A DNA stretch of 24,709 nucleotides from Aestuariicoccus sp032586235 (GCF_032586235.1 NZ_JAWHTD010000051.1:1-24709); one strand, 5' to 3'. Positions 15,060 to 22,955 are shown, counted from the stretch's first letter. Numbers and translations: made by a program. Notes: a model not told the origin generated them from the letters alone.

Positions 15060-15777
15060 GCTGGTCGCACGCGATATCGTCGCGGGCTACGTGCCCGATC
15101 TGCCGATCCTCAAGCGGGTGTCTGTCACGGCGCGGGCGGCGCAGGTGACGGTGATCATCGGGCCAAACGGCGCGGGCAAGTCGACGCTGATCAAGGCGAT
15201 TGCCGGGCTGGTCCCGGTCGCCTCGGGGCAGGTGGCGCTGGACGGTGCGGCGATCACCAACCCCCGGCCCGACACGATGGGCGCGCGGGGGGTGGCCTAT
15301 GTCCCGCAATCCGACAACATCTTCCGCAGCCTGACGATCCGGCAGAACCTCGAACTGGTGCTGCGTCGCGCTGGGACGGAGCGGCAGGCGCGGCTGGACG
15401 CGCTTTTGGCGCAATTCCCGGCGCTGGCCGACAAGCAATCGGATAAGGCCGGGGCGCTGTCGGGCGGTCAGCGGCAGTTCCTGGCGGTCGCCATGGCGCT
15501 GGCGATCAAGCCGTCGGTCATCCTGATGGACGAACCCTCGGCCGGGCTGTCGCCCAAGGCCGCGGAGGAGGTGCTGGAGCATACCCGCGCCCTGACCGAG
15601 CGCGGCGTGACTATCCTGCTGGTCGAGCAGAACGTCAAACAGGCGCTTCGGCTGGCGGATCATTGCTACATCCTCGCGGACGGGCGCAACCAGGTCGACG
15701 GCCCCGCCGCGGACCTGCTGCGCGATCCGGTGGTGGGCCAGATCTATCTGGGCGGCAAGCGGGTGGCCCCGGCATGA
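15052..15777 (+). CDS. livF: Branched-chain amino acid-type ABC transporter ATPase (LivF-like)
   Basis: The second ATPase of the importer, 241 aa. Walker A is GPNGAGKST (37-45), the Q-loop is in VAYVPQSDNIF, the signature LSGGQ (136-140), Walker B VILMDEP (156-162), and the H-loop is in LLVEQNVKQAL, the EQN form typical of LivF. It is shorter than LivG and lacks its insert. The ATG at 15052 is chosen because it overlaps the livG stop by eight bases; an upstream in-frame ATG at 15028 would extend into livG without matching the family N-terminus. It overlaps livH by four bases (ATGA). Confidence 0.88.
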   Translation: MTELVARDIVAGYVPDLPILKRVSVTARAAQVTVIIGPNGAGKSTLIKAIAGLVPVASGQVALDGAAITNPRPDTMGARGVAYVPQSDNIFRSLTIRQNLELVLRRAGTERQARLDALLAQFPALADKQSDKAGALSGGQRQFLAVAMALAIKPSVILMDEPSAGLSPKAAEEVLEHTRALTERGVTILLVEQNVKQALRLADHCYILADGRNQVDGPAADLLRDPVVGQIYLGGKRVAPA

Positions 15778-16688
15778 TCCAGCATCTGGTCGACGGCGTT
15801 CTTGTGGGCTCGATCCTGTCGCTGGGCGCGATCGGGCTGACGATGGCGATGCACATGCTGCGTTTCGCCAATTTCAGCCATGCCGAGCTTTTGTCCATCG
15901 GGGCCTATGCGGCGCTGGTTTTCGACGGGGTGTTCGGGGCCCTCTATCCGCCCTTGTCGGGCGTCATCGGGCCGCTCAGCCTGACCTGGGCGCTGGCCTG
16001 CGCGATCCTCGTGTCGATGGGGATCACTGGCGCGTCGGCGGTGCTGATCGACCGGCTGGTGTTCCGCCGGGTGCGCGCCAAGGGGGGCGAGCTGTCGATG
16101 GTCTTTGCCTCGTTCGGGGTGGCGATGATCGTGCGCAACGTGCTGGGGCTGATCTTTGGCCTGCAGGCGCAGCTTTACTCCAAGGACATCGTCTTTGCCG
16201 TCGTCCTGAGCCGCGATCCGCTGCTACTGGTCAAGCCGGATCAGGTGTTCACCCTGGTGGCGGCGCTGATCATCATGTGGGCCCTGCACCTGGTGCTGTC
16301 GCGCACGACCTTCGGCTATGCGCTGCGCGCCGTGGCCGAGAACCCGAGCCTCGCGCAGGTGTCGGGGATCAACCTCAACCGGATGATCGTGGCGGTTTGG
16401 GTGATCGGCGGCGCCCTGGCCGCGGCGGCGGGCGTGTTCTACGGGCTGACCAACCAGATCAACCCGGTGCTGGGGCGCGATCTGGTGCTGCCGATTTTTG
16501 CCGCGACCATCGTCGGCGGCATCGGCAGCATCTACGGCGCAGTGCTGGGCGGGTTCCTGGTGGGCATCGCGTCGAACGTGGCGCTGCTGCTCTTGCCGTC
16601 GGGTTACAGCCCGGCGGTGCCGTTCCTGATCATCCTGGCGGTGCTGATCCTGCGGCCCACGGGCCTGTTCGGGGAGGCGCGCTCATGA
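15774..16688 (+). CDS. livH: Branched-chain amino acid-type ABC transporter permease (LivH-like)
   Basis: Inner-membrane permease of the HAAT importer, 304 aa with about eight hydrophobic segments. Family hallmarks are GSILSLGAIGLTMAMHMLRF with FSHAELLSIGAYAA near the N-terminus, RAVAENPSLAQVSGIN (the cytoplasmic loop that contacts the ATPases), and IVGGIGSIYGAVLGGFLVGI in the last third. LivH usually has N.A.G.....GAY in the first region; here the segment is FANFSHAELLSIGAYAA. The start is fixed by the ATGA overlap with livF. It forms the transmembrane pore with LivM. Confidence 0.87.
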   Translation: MIQHLVDGVLVGSILSLGAIGLTMAMHMLRFANFSHAELLSIGAYAALVFDGVFGALYPPLSGVIGPLSLTWALACAILVSMGITGASAVLIDRLVFRRVRAKGGELSMVFASFGVAMIVRNVLGLIFGLQAQLYSKDIVFAVVLSRDPLLLVKPDQVFTLVAALIIMWALHLVLSRTTFGYALRAVAENPSLAQVSGINLNRMIVAVWVIGGALAAAAGVFYGLTNQINPVLGRDLVLPIFAATIVGGIGSIYGAVLGGFLVGIASNVALLLLPSGYSPAVPFLIILAVLILRPTGLFGEARS

Positions 16689-17638
16689 TCGGTATCATTT
16701 CCTATCTGGTGTTCTTCACCACCGTGGCCGCGATCCTGAGCATCGCGGTGCTGGGGCTGAACCTGCAATGGGGCAACACGGGGCTCTTCAACGGCGGCGT
16801 CGTGGCGTTCTTTGGCGCCGGGGGCTACGTCACGCTGATCCTGGGCGGCACGCCGCAGGCGGCGCATCTGGGGGGCTATCAGCTTTGGTATCCGCTGGCG
16901 CTGCTGGGCGGAATGGCGGCGGCGGGGGTCATGGCCTGGGTCGTGGGCGTGCTGACGCTTCGGCTGAGGCACGATTACCTAGCCATCGCCACCTTCGGCG
17001 TCGCCGTCGCGGTCGAGACCTTCCTGCGCAACGCCCAGTGGTTCGCCGGTGGCGCGCAGGGACTGCGCGGGTTCGAACGGCCGTTGAGGCAGGCGCTGGG
17101 CGACGGGTTCACCTACAACCTCGGCTTTCTGGCGGTCGTGCTGATCCTGTTGGCGCTGACCTACCTTTTTCTCGAACGGCTGATCCGGTCGCCCTTCGGC
17201 CGCCTGCTGCGCGCCATCCGCGAGGATGAGACGGCGGCGCAATCGCTGGGCAAGAGCCCTGCGCGCGTGCGGCTGGCGTCGTTCATCACCGGATCGGTGA
17301 TCATGGGGCTAAGCGGTGGACTCTACGCCACGTTTTACGCTTTTATCTCTCCTCAGGACGTGCTGCCGATCCTGACGTTCCAGATCTGGGCGATGCTGAT
17401 CGTGGGCGGCGCGGGCAACAACAAGGGGGCCATGATGGGGGCCTTTCTGATCTGGGGGGCCTGGACGGCCAGCGGCTGGGCACTGTCGCGCTTTGCGCCG
17501 CAGGACTGGCAGCTTTACACCGGGTCGGTGCAGTTCATCCTGATCGGGTTCGTGATCGTGGGCATGTTGCTGTGGCGGCCCGAGGGGCTCTTTCCGGAAC
17601 GGTTGGCCGTGTCGCAGACACGGCACCGCAAGACATAA
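16685..17638 (+). CDS. livM: Branched-chain amino acid-type ABC transporter permease (LivM-like)
   Basis: Second permease of the importer, 317 aa, with about eight to nine hydrophobic segments. Hallmarks are LGLNLQWGNTGLFNGG near the N-terminus, LRLRHDYLAIATFG, RAIREDETAAQSLGKSPARV (the ATPase-contact loop), GLSGGLYATFYAFISPQ and MLIVGGAGNNKGAMMGAFL. The C-terminal tail is basic. It overlaps livH by four bases, and the binding-protein gene follows after 30 bp with its own strong ribosome site, allowing higher translation of that protein. Confidence 0.87.
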   Translation: MIGIISYLVFFTTVAAILSIAVLGLNLQWGNTGLFNGGVVAFFGAGGYVTLILGGTPQAAHLGGYQLWYPLALLGGMAAAGVMAWVVGVLTLRLRHDYLAIATFGVAVAVETFLRNAQWFAGGAQGLRGFERPLRQALGDGFTYNLGFLAVVLILLALTYLFLERLIRSPFGRLLRAIREDETAAQSLGKSPARVRLASFITGSVIMGLSGGLYATFYAFISPQDVLPILTFQIWAMLIVGGAGNNKGAMMGAFLIWGAWTASGWALSRFAPQDWQLYTGSVQFILIGFVIVGMLLWRPEGLFPERLAVSQTRHRKT

Positions 17639-17668
17639 CAGACAAGTCAAAATCACAGGGAGACAGAC

Positions 17669-18934
17669 ATGAAGATCATGACGAAAACCAGCGTTCTGGC
17701 GCTGGGCCTCGCGGCGGGGCTGGCGTCGCTTGGCGGCGCTGCGGCGGCGCAGGAGTGCACCACCAAGATCGGCGCGGTGCTGCCCACGTCGGTGGACTGG
17801 GGCAAGCCCATCGCTGCCACGGCGCAATACGCCGTCGATCTGGTGAACGAGGCAGGCGGCGTGGCCGGCTGCCAGATCGAGATGGTTCTGCGCGACACCC
17901 AGGTCGATCCCAAGGTCGGCGTGGACGCGGCCAAGGCGCTGGTCGATCTGGACGGGGTGCAGGTGCTGCTGGGCGCGGTCAGCTCGGGTGTGTCGATGCC
18001 GATCCTGACCTCGGTCACGGTGCCGGCGGGGGTGATGCAGATGTCGTGCTGTTCGTCCTCGACCGCCTTCACGGGCCTCGCGCAAGAGGGCAAGACCAAC
18101 GGTCTGTGGTTCCGCACCTTCGCCACCTCGGGCGTGCAGGCCGCCGTCGGCGCGATGGTCGCCCGCGACCAGGGCTATAAATCCGTGGCCATTCTCTACA
18201 AGAACGACGATTGGGGTCAGGACATCGGCAAGCTGATCGCTGCCGATCTCGAGGCGCTGGGGATCGAGGTGACCGCGTCGGTCGCGCTCAACGACGGTCA
18301 GGCCTCCTATCGCGCCGAGGTGACCGAGGCGCTGAAAGGCGCGCCCGAGGCGCTTTACATGGCGCTCTATCCCAAGGAAGGCACGGCGGCGGTGCGCGAA
18401 TGGCTGAGCCTCGGAGGCACGCAGAACATGATCGTCGCCAACTCGCTGAAATCGACAGAGTTCCGCGACAATGTCGGGCTCCAGTATCTCGGCAGCACCA
18501 TTGGCACCGACACCGCCTCGCCCCGCAGCGAAAGCGCCACCGCCTTTGTCGAGCAATACACCGCCCGGTTCGACGGCCCGCCGAACGGGCCCGGTCTGGC
18601 CAACAGCTATGACGCGACGATGATCGCGCTCTTGGCGATGGAGGCCGCGGGCAAGGACGCCACCGGCGCCCAGATCGCCGCGATGGTGGGCAAGGTGACC
18701 GATCCCTCCGGAACGCCGGTCACCGCAGATGCCGAGGGCTTCGCCAAGGCCAAGGAGGTTCTGGCCGGAGGCGGCAGCGTCTTTTTCCAGGGCGCGACGG
18801 GCAACGTGCGGTTCGACGCCAATGGCGACGTGTCGGCCCCCGCGGTGACCTGGGGCTTTGGCGAGGGCGGCATCGAAGAGCTGCAGTACATCTCGCTCGA
18901 CGAGGTGGACGGCTTTATCGCGTCGTTGAAGTAA
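17669..18934 (+). CDS. livJ: Periplasmic substrate-binding protein of the HAAT importer (LivJ-like)
   Basis: The 421-aa protein has a Sec signal peptide (MKIMTKTSVL start, cleavage after residue 27, AAA-Q). A type I periplasmic binding fold follows: IGAVLPTSVDWGKP, AVDLVNEAGGVAG, LLGAVSSGVSMPI, VAILYKNDDWGQD and NSYDATMIALLAM. It delivers a ligand to the LivHM permeases. The ligand-contact region has an unusual SCCSSST stretch where many relatives have Ser/Ala-rich sequence; the paired Cys might be a vicinal disulfide or metal site, which is inference. C30 just after cleavage might pair with another Cys; it is not a lipobox. GGGAG lies about seven bases before the ATG. A strong intrinsic terminator follows. 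The ligand cannot be named from sequence. Confidence 0.87.
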   Translation: MKIMTKTSVLALGLAAGLASLGGAAAAQECTTKIGAVLPTSVDWGKPIAATAQYAVDLVNEAGGVAGCQIEMVLRDTQVDPKVGVDAAKALVDLDGVQVLLGAVSSGVSMPILTSVTVPAGVMQMSCCSSSTAFTGLAQEGKTNGLWFRTFATSGVQAAVGAMVARDQGYKSVAILYKNDDWGQDIGKLIAADLEALGIEVTASVALNDGQASYRAEVTEALKGAPEALYMALYPKEGTAAVREWLSLGGTQNMIVANSLKSTEFRDNVGLQYLGSTIGTDTASPRSESATAFVEQYTARFDGPPNGPGLANSYDATMIALLAMEAAGKDATGAQIAAMVGKVTDPSGTPVTADAEGFAKAKEVLAGGGSVFFQGATGNVRFDANGDVSAPAVTWGFGEGGIEELQYISLDEVDGFIASLK

Positions 18935-18962
18935 GCGGGGGCACAAAACTGCCGCGTATCGG

Positions 18963-18990
18963 GGCCGCCGGATCGTCCGGCGGCCTTTTT
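18963..18990 (+). terminator. Intrinsic terminator of the TIGR04076-AKR-liv operon
   Basis: A perfect 10-bp GC stem (18963-18972 with 18976-18985) and a three-base TCG loop are followed at once by five T. It starts 28 bp after the binding-protein stop codon, on the same strand, and is the clearest terminator in the window. Confidence 0.92.
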
Positions 18991-19060
18991 CGTGCGCCAA
19001 GTGTTGTGAAACGCCCCTGGTTCAGCTTGCCTCAAGTCGCGGAATCAAGGCCGAAGGCCG

Positions 19061-19201
19061 CCGCGACCAGCGCCTGCCCGTCCCGGCGGGCTGGCGCTTT
19101 GTCGACGTGGGCGCGCCGATCAACCAACGCAGTGACTTGGCGAGGATAAAGCGCGCAGACTTTTCGTTGCAGCGCCACCCCACGGGCAGGCGCTGGTCGC
19201 G
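19061..19201. repeat. 141-bp element bounded by 20-bp perfect inverted repeats
   Basis: Positions 19061-19080 and 19182-19201 are exact reverse complements. Inside, further weaker pairing is possible (GGCGCT against AGCGCC). Both strands can be read through as short Arg-rich peptides that begin alike (RDQRLPV then GWR), a result of the symmetry rather than evidence for genes. It ends 26 bp from the acyl-CoA dehydrogenase stop, between two convergent genes. It may be a MITE-like remnant, a dispersed intergenic repeat or a bidirectional terminator. No target-site duplication was recognised. Confidence 0.7.
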
Positions 19202-19227
19202 GCTCATGTGCCCCCTGCCGAACGCTT

Positions 19228-20418
19228 CTAGTAACTGCGCGGCAGCCCCAGAACATGCTGGCCCAGATAGGCCAGGATCATGTTCTTCGAGATCGGCGCG
19301 GTCTGGTAAAGCCGCGCCTCGCGCCACTTGCGCTCGATCCCGTATTCCCGCGCGAAGGCAAAGCCGCCGTAGACCTGCATGCAGACCTCGGCCGCTTGCC
19401 AGGAGGCGTCCGCCGCCAGCATCTTGGCCATGTTCGCCTCGGCCGCCGGTTTCCGCCCGGCATCGAACAGAGCGGCGGCCTTGCGCACCATCAGTTCGGC
19501 GGCCTGCAGATCGGCATAGGCCTTGGCGATCGGGAACTGGATGCCCTGGTTGGCCCCGATCGGCCCGCCAAAAACCTTGCGGTCCTGCGCGTATTCCACC
19601 GCCTTTCGGATGAAGAACCGCGCGTCGCCGATGCATTCCGCGGCGATCAGGATGCGCTCGGCGTTCATGCTGTCGACGATATAGCGGAAGCCCTTGCCCT
19701 CTTCGCCCACCAGCGTGTCGGCGGGGATTTCGAGGTTGTCGAAGAACACCTCGCAGGAATTGTGGTTGATCATCGCGTCGATCTTGCGCAGCTCCAGCCC
19801 GTTGCCGAGCGCGTCGCGCATGTCGAGCAGAAAGACCGACATCCCGTCCGATCGCTTCTGAACCTCGGACGCGGGCGTCGTGCGCGCGAGCAGCAGCATC
19901 AGATCGGATTCCATTGCCCGGCTGGTCCAGACCTTCTGACCGTTCACTATATAAGTGTCGTGGGCGGTGCGCTCTGCCCGGGTTTTCAGCTGGGTGGTGT
20001 CGCTGCCTGTGGTGGGTTCGGTCACGCCGAACGCCTGCAGCCGCAGATCGCCGCTGGCGATGCCGGGCAAGTACTTCTGCTTTTGCGCCTCGGACCCGTA
20101 TTTCAGCACGGTGCCCATCGTGTACATCTGCGCGTGACAGGCCGCGGCGTTGCAGCCGCGTTCGTGGATCGTTTCCAGAACCGCCGCCGCCGCCCCGAGC
20201 GGCAGGCCAGAGCCGCCGTATTCCTCGGGGATCAACGCGCCCAGAAAGCCCGCCTCGGTCAGGGTGCGCACAAAGTCCGAGGGGTAGGCGCCCTCTTTGT
20301 CGAGCGCATTCCAATAGTCGTTGGGAAAGCCATCGCAGAGCTTTGCGATGGCGTCGCGGATATCGGGCCAGTCTGCGCCCACCGGAACCGTCAGCGTCTC
20401 GTTGCCCGTGCCGTTCAT
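19228..20418 (-). CDS. Acyl-CoA dehydrogenase family protein
   Basis: A 396-aa FAD enzyme of the acyl-CoA dehydrogenase fold, which oxidises the alpha-beta bond of an acyl-CoA and passes electrons to ETF. Motifs are ALIPEEYGGSGLPLG (61-75), FGVTEPTTGSDTTQLKT (130-146), YIVNGQKVWTS and EVFFDNLEIPADTLVGEEGKG, plus a C-terminal QVYGGFAFAREYGIER. The usual catalytic Glu of the C-terminal YEGT motif is absent (YQTAPISKN). A Glu-Arg at 254-255 (MNAERILIA) sits where isovaleryl- and long-chain acyl-CoA dehydrogenases have theirs, so E254 may be the base. The start at 20418 (MNGTGNETL) is preferred to an upstream ATG at 20604, which would add 62 low-complexity residues. The acyl substrate is unknown. 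It stands alone, divergent from the CAP-RTX gene. Confidence 0.88.
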   Translation of the reverse strand: MNGTGNETLTVPVGADWPDIRDAIAKLCDGFPNDYWNALDKEGAYPSDFVRTLTEAGFLGALIPEEYGGSGLPLGAAAAVLETIHERGCNAAACHAQMYTMGTVLKYGSEAQKQKYLPGIASGDLRLQAFGVTEPTTGSDTTQLKTRAERTAHDTYIVNGQKVWTSRAMESDLMLLLARTTPASEVQKRSDGMSVFLLDMRDALGNGLELRKIDAMINHNSCEVFFDNLEIPADTLVGEEGKGFRYIVDSMNAERILIAAECIGDARFFIRKAVEYAQDRKVFGGPIGANQGIQFPIAKAYADLQAAELMVRKAAALFDAGRKPAAEANMAKMLAADASWQAAEVCMQVYGGFAFAREYGIERKWREARLYQTAPISKNMILAYLGQHVLGLPRSY

Positions 20419-20635
20419 GGTCTGCCCCCGTTGATCCGTTGCCGCCGCTGCAGGCCCCGAAGCACCCGCGCGAGGCCGTTTTACGGCAAACGCGCCGCGG
20501 TGCGCCACCGGGTTTTCCCGGCACCCGCCCCATTCGCGACCGGATTGATCAGGATTTCGCCCCAATCCGCTCAAATTCAGGCCTAACTGATTGTTGACAA
20601 ACACGGACTAAAGCAGGCCGAGCAGGAGAGCCGCA

Positions 20636-22681
20636 ATGTCCGTGTCGGGTTGGGAACAACTACTCATCGAGCTGGTCAACCGCGCGCGGTTGGACCCGGT
20701 CGGTGAAGCAGACCGCATGGAGCTGACCGAGGGGCTTGACGCGCTGCCGCAATCGGCGCTGCAGCCGCTGGCCCCCGACGCCGCACTTTGGCAGGCGGCA
20801 GAGACCCATTCCAATTGGATGATGACGACCGACACGTTCAGCCACACCGGCGCGGGCGGCAGCAGCGCCGGGCAGCGCATGGTCGATGCCGGCTACGGGG
20901 CCACGGGCACCTTCGCCTGGGCCGAAAACATCGCCTTTCGCGGATCGTCCGGCACGCTCGACATGCTGTCGGCGGTCGAGGCGATGCACCGCAACCTCTT
21001 TCTCAGCGAAGGGCACCGTCTCAATATTCTTAGCAGCGGCGTGAACGAGATCGGCATCGGCCATGTTACCGGCACGTATCAAAGCTACAACTCTGCCATG
21101 GTCACGCAGAACTTCGCCCGCGACAACGATGCGGTCTTCGTGACCGGCGTCGCCTATTCCGATGACGACGGCAACGATTTCTATTCGGTCGGCGAGGGCA
21201 TGCAGGGCGTCACCATCGCGTCGGGCGGGGCATCGGCCGCGTCGCAGGCGGCGGGCGGATATTCTCTGGCGGTGACCGGCGGGGACACGACAGTGACCTT
21301 CACGACCGCCGTGGGCGCGATGTCGGCGTCGGTGAACATGGACGGCGAGAACGTCAAGATCGACGTGGTCGACGGCACGACGCTTATGGCGTCGGCCGAT
21401 GTGACCTTGGGGGCGGGCGGGCTCAACGCCGGCGTTCTGGGGGTGTCCGACCTCGACGCGACAGGCAATTCGACGGGCAATGTGCTGATCGGCAATTCCG
21501 GCGACAACACCCTTTCCGGGCGGGGGGGCGACGACACGCTGACCGGCGGCGCGGGCAATGACCGTCTGATCGGCGGCGCGGGCAACGACCGCGTGCAGGG
21601 CGGCGCGGGCACCGACACCGCGGTGATCTCCGGCACCATGACCGACATTGCCGTGTTCGACACCACCTCGGGCACGATGGTCTTTTCCGGTGCGGGCGTC
21701 GACCTGCTCAGCGGGATCGAATTCATCGAGCTGAACAACGGCACCTTCGCCCTGTCCGAAGTGATCGAGAGTGCGTCCGGCGGGGCAAACGGAACCTGGA
21801 GCTTTCAGGTCGACGCCAACGGTCTCGACGCGCTCTTCGGCGAGGACGGCAGCGATTTCCTCGACGGGCTGGATGGCGACGACATTCTGAACGGCGGCGA
21901 TGGCGACGACGTGCTGCTCGGCGGCGACGGGGCCGACAATATCGCGGCCTCCGACGGCAACGATTTCGTCGATGGCGACAACGGCGACGACCTGATCGGC
22001 GGTGGGCTTGGCAACGACACGCTCAACGGCGGCCAGGGCGCGGACATCATCGGCGGCGGCCAGGGGCACGACCTGATCCACGCGGGCGGCGGCAAGGACG
22101 TGGCCAGCGGCGGCGCAGGCGATGACACGATGGATGGCGGCGCGGGCGACGACATCATGGGCGGCGCGTTCAACGACGACCGGCTGAGCGGCGGCGGCGG
22201 GAACGACCAGCTGGGCGGCGGCACCGGCCGCGACCTGATCTCGGGCGGGGCCGGGTCGGACAGCATCGGTGGCGGCGAAGGCGACGATACCATCTATGGC
22301 AACGACAACGCCGATTTCCTATCCGGCGGCGGCCGTCACGATCAGATCGACGGCGGCAATGGCGCCGACACGATCAACGGCGGGTCGGGCAACGACACGC
22401 TGACCGGCGGGGCCGGCGCGGACGTCTTTGTGTTCAACGAACTGACGAACGGCGAAACCGACCTGATCCTCGATTTCGAAGATGGCAGCGACGTGCTCCG
22501 CCTGACCGGGGTTTCCGCCCCGGCGGGAACCGGGGCCCAGGGCCGGTTCGACGCGCTCGATATTACGGCCGCGACCGTGGCCGGCGAGGCGGGCGTCACG
22601 GTCGGCTACGGCGGGAACAAGATCAAGATCGCGGGGATCGGGGTCGACGATCTGACCGCCGACGACTTCCTCTTCCTCTGA
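20636..22681 (+). CDS. CAP-domain protein with RTX calcium-binding repeats
   Basis: The 681-aa exoprotein starts directly with a CAP/SCP-PR1 domain (residues 1-165). It shows AETHSNWM (H58), FSHTG (H70), ENIAF (E97) and SEGHRLNIL (H127), the pattern of the family's cavity residues. A beta-rich section follows (about 175-280; DDDGNDFYSVGEGM). RTX nonapeptides GG.G.D... come in two blocks (about 280-325 and 395-600). The end, DVFVFNELTNGETDLILDFEDGSDVLRLTG, is a usual RTX C-terminal cap. There is no N-terminal signal, so type I secretion is expected, but no ABC exporter/membrane fusion genes are in the window. RTX repeats fold on binding calcium outside the cell. AGGAG lies eight bases before the ATG. 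The function is probably extracellular; the substrate is not known. Confidence 0.9.
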   Translation: MSVSGWEQLLIELVNRARLDPVGEADRMELTEGLDALPQSALQPLAPDAALWQAAETHSNWMMTTDTFSHTGAGGSSAGQRMVDAGYGATGTFAWAENIAFRGSSGTLDMLSAVEAMHRNLFLSEGHRLNILSSGVNEIGIGHVTGTYQSYNSAMVTQNFARDNDAVFVTGVAYSDDDGNDFYSVGEGMQGVTIASGGASAASQAAGGYSLAVTGGDTTVTFTTAVGAMSASVNMDGENVKIDVVDGTTLMASADVTLGAGGLNAGVLGVSDLDATGNSTGNVLIGNSGDNTLSGRGGDDTLTGGAGNDRLIGGAGNDRVQGGAGTDTAVISGTMTDIAVFDTTSGTMVFSGAGVDLLSGIEFIELNNGTFALSEVIESASGGANGTWSFQVDANGLDALFGEDGSDFLDGLDGDDILNGGDGDDVLLGGDGADNIAASDGNDFVDGDNGDDLIGGGLGNDTLNGGQGADIIGGGQGHDLIHAGGGKDVASGGAGDDTMDGGAGDDIMGGAFNDDRLSGGGGNDQLGGGTGRDLISGGAGSDSIGGGEGDDTIYGNDNADFLSGGGRHDQIDGGNGADTINGGSGNDTLTGGAGADVFVFNELTNGETDLILDFEDGSDVLRLTGVSAPAGTGAQGRFDALDITAATVAGEAGVTVGYGGNKIKIAGIGVDDLTADDFLFL

Positions 22682-22810
22682 TCTGCGGCGCGTTCCCGAA
22701 AGTCAAAACCGTTTTATTGAGGTTCAGTCTGCGGGTCGAATGACTGACCCTGCCGGGTTGACCTTTTGCGCGCAGACTTTCCGCCGTTTGTCGGGTTCCT
22801 TTCGCGGACA

Positions 22811-22827
22811 TTCTGGGTTACCCAGAA
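22811..22827. promoter_or_regulatory. 17-bp perfect palindrome, operator-like
   Basis: TTCTGGGT and ACCCAGAA flank a single central T, giving eight matched base pairs per side. The size and symmetry suit a dimeric regulator, and the position, well clear of coding DNA, suits an operator. Which regulator would bind is not known. It could also form a small hairpin in RNA, but a one-base loop makes that unlikely. Confidence 0.45.
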
Positions 22828-22904
22828 ATCAAAGGTGAATCCCAATTCGCCATTTAGCCAATAAGTTGAATATCAGATCAATTACTACCGTAAAAAGAGA
22901 ATTT

Positions 22905-22930
22905 CCACACTTGCGCAAAGCAAGGTGTGG
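22905..22930. other. Bulged hairpin overlapping a DnaA-box match
   Basis: CCACACTTGC (22905-22914) pairs with GCAAGGTGTGG (22920-22930) except for one bulged G. The right arm runs into TGTGGATAA (22926-22934), an exact reverse complement of the DnaA consensus TTATCCACA. A single box is not evidence of an origin. It lies ten bases before the CtrA-type site. Confidence 0.4.
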
Positions 22931-22939
22931 ATAACTCGA

Positions 22940-22955
22940 TTAACGATAGTTTAAC
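22940..22955 (+). promoter_or_regulatory. CtrA-type binding site (TTAA-N7-TTAAC)
   Basis: TTAACGATAGTTTAAC matches the CtrA consensus TTAA-N7-TTAAC exactly, read on the plus strand. CtrA is a response regulator that in Rhodobacterales controls motility, gene transfer agent and cell-differentiation genes. The site is about 290 bp upstream of the start of the surface-protein gene, so that gene is the likely target if the site is used. A promoter between them could not be fixed; TTTGAT at about 22971 is a weak -10 candidate. Confidence 0.6.

Noticed and set aside
14286..18934. Urea transporter (urtABCDE) identity for the ABC operon
   Set aside because: No urease or Urt-specific sequence is visible, and the binding protein shows no recognisable UrtA signature; only the HAAT family can be supported.
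17309..19000. 563-codon minus-strand frame over livM and livJ
   Set aside because: It lies antisense to two clear transporter genes and runs through the intrinsic terminator; no family motif is visible.
19032..19256. Short coding frames across the 141-bp element
   Set aside because: Similar peptides arise on both strands purely from the inverted repeats; no ribosome site or family supports a gene.
20594..20611. TTGACA-based promoter upstream of the CAP-RTX gene
   Set aside because: A -35-like TTGACA exists at 20594-20599, but no -10 box at 16-18 bp spacing could be found before the ribosome site.
22726..22778. Shared 13-mer GCGCGCAGACTTT between this region and 19150-19163 as a dispersed repeat
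   Set aside because: A 13-base match within 24.7 kb of GC-rich sequence is expected several times by chance.
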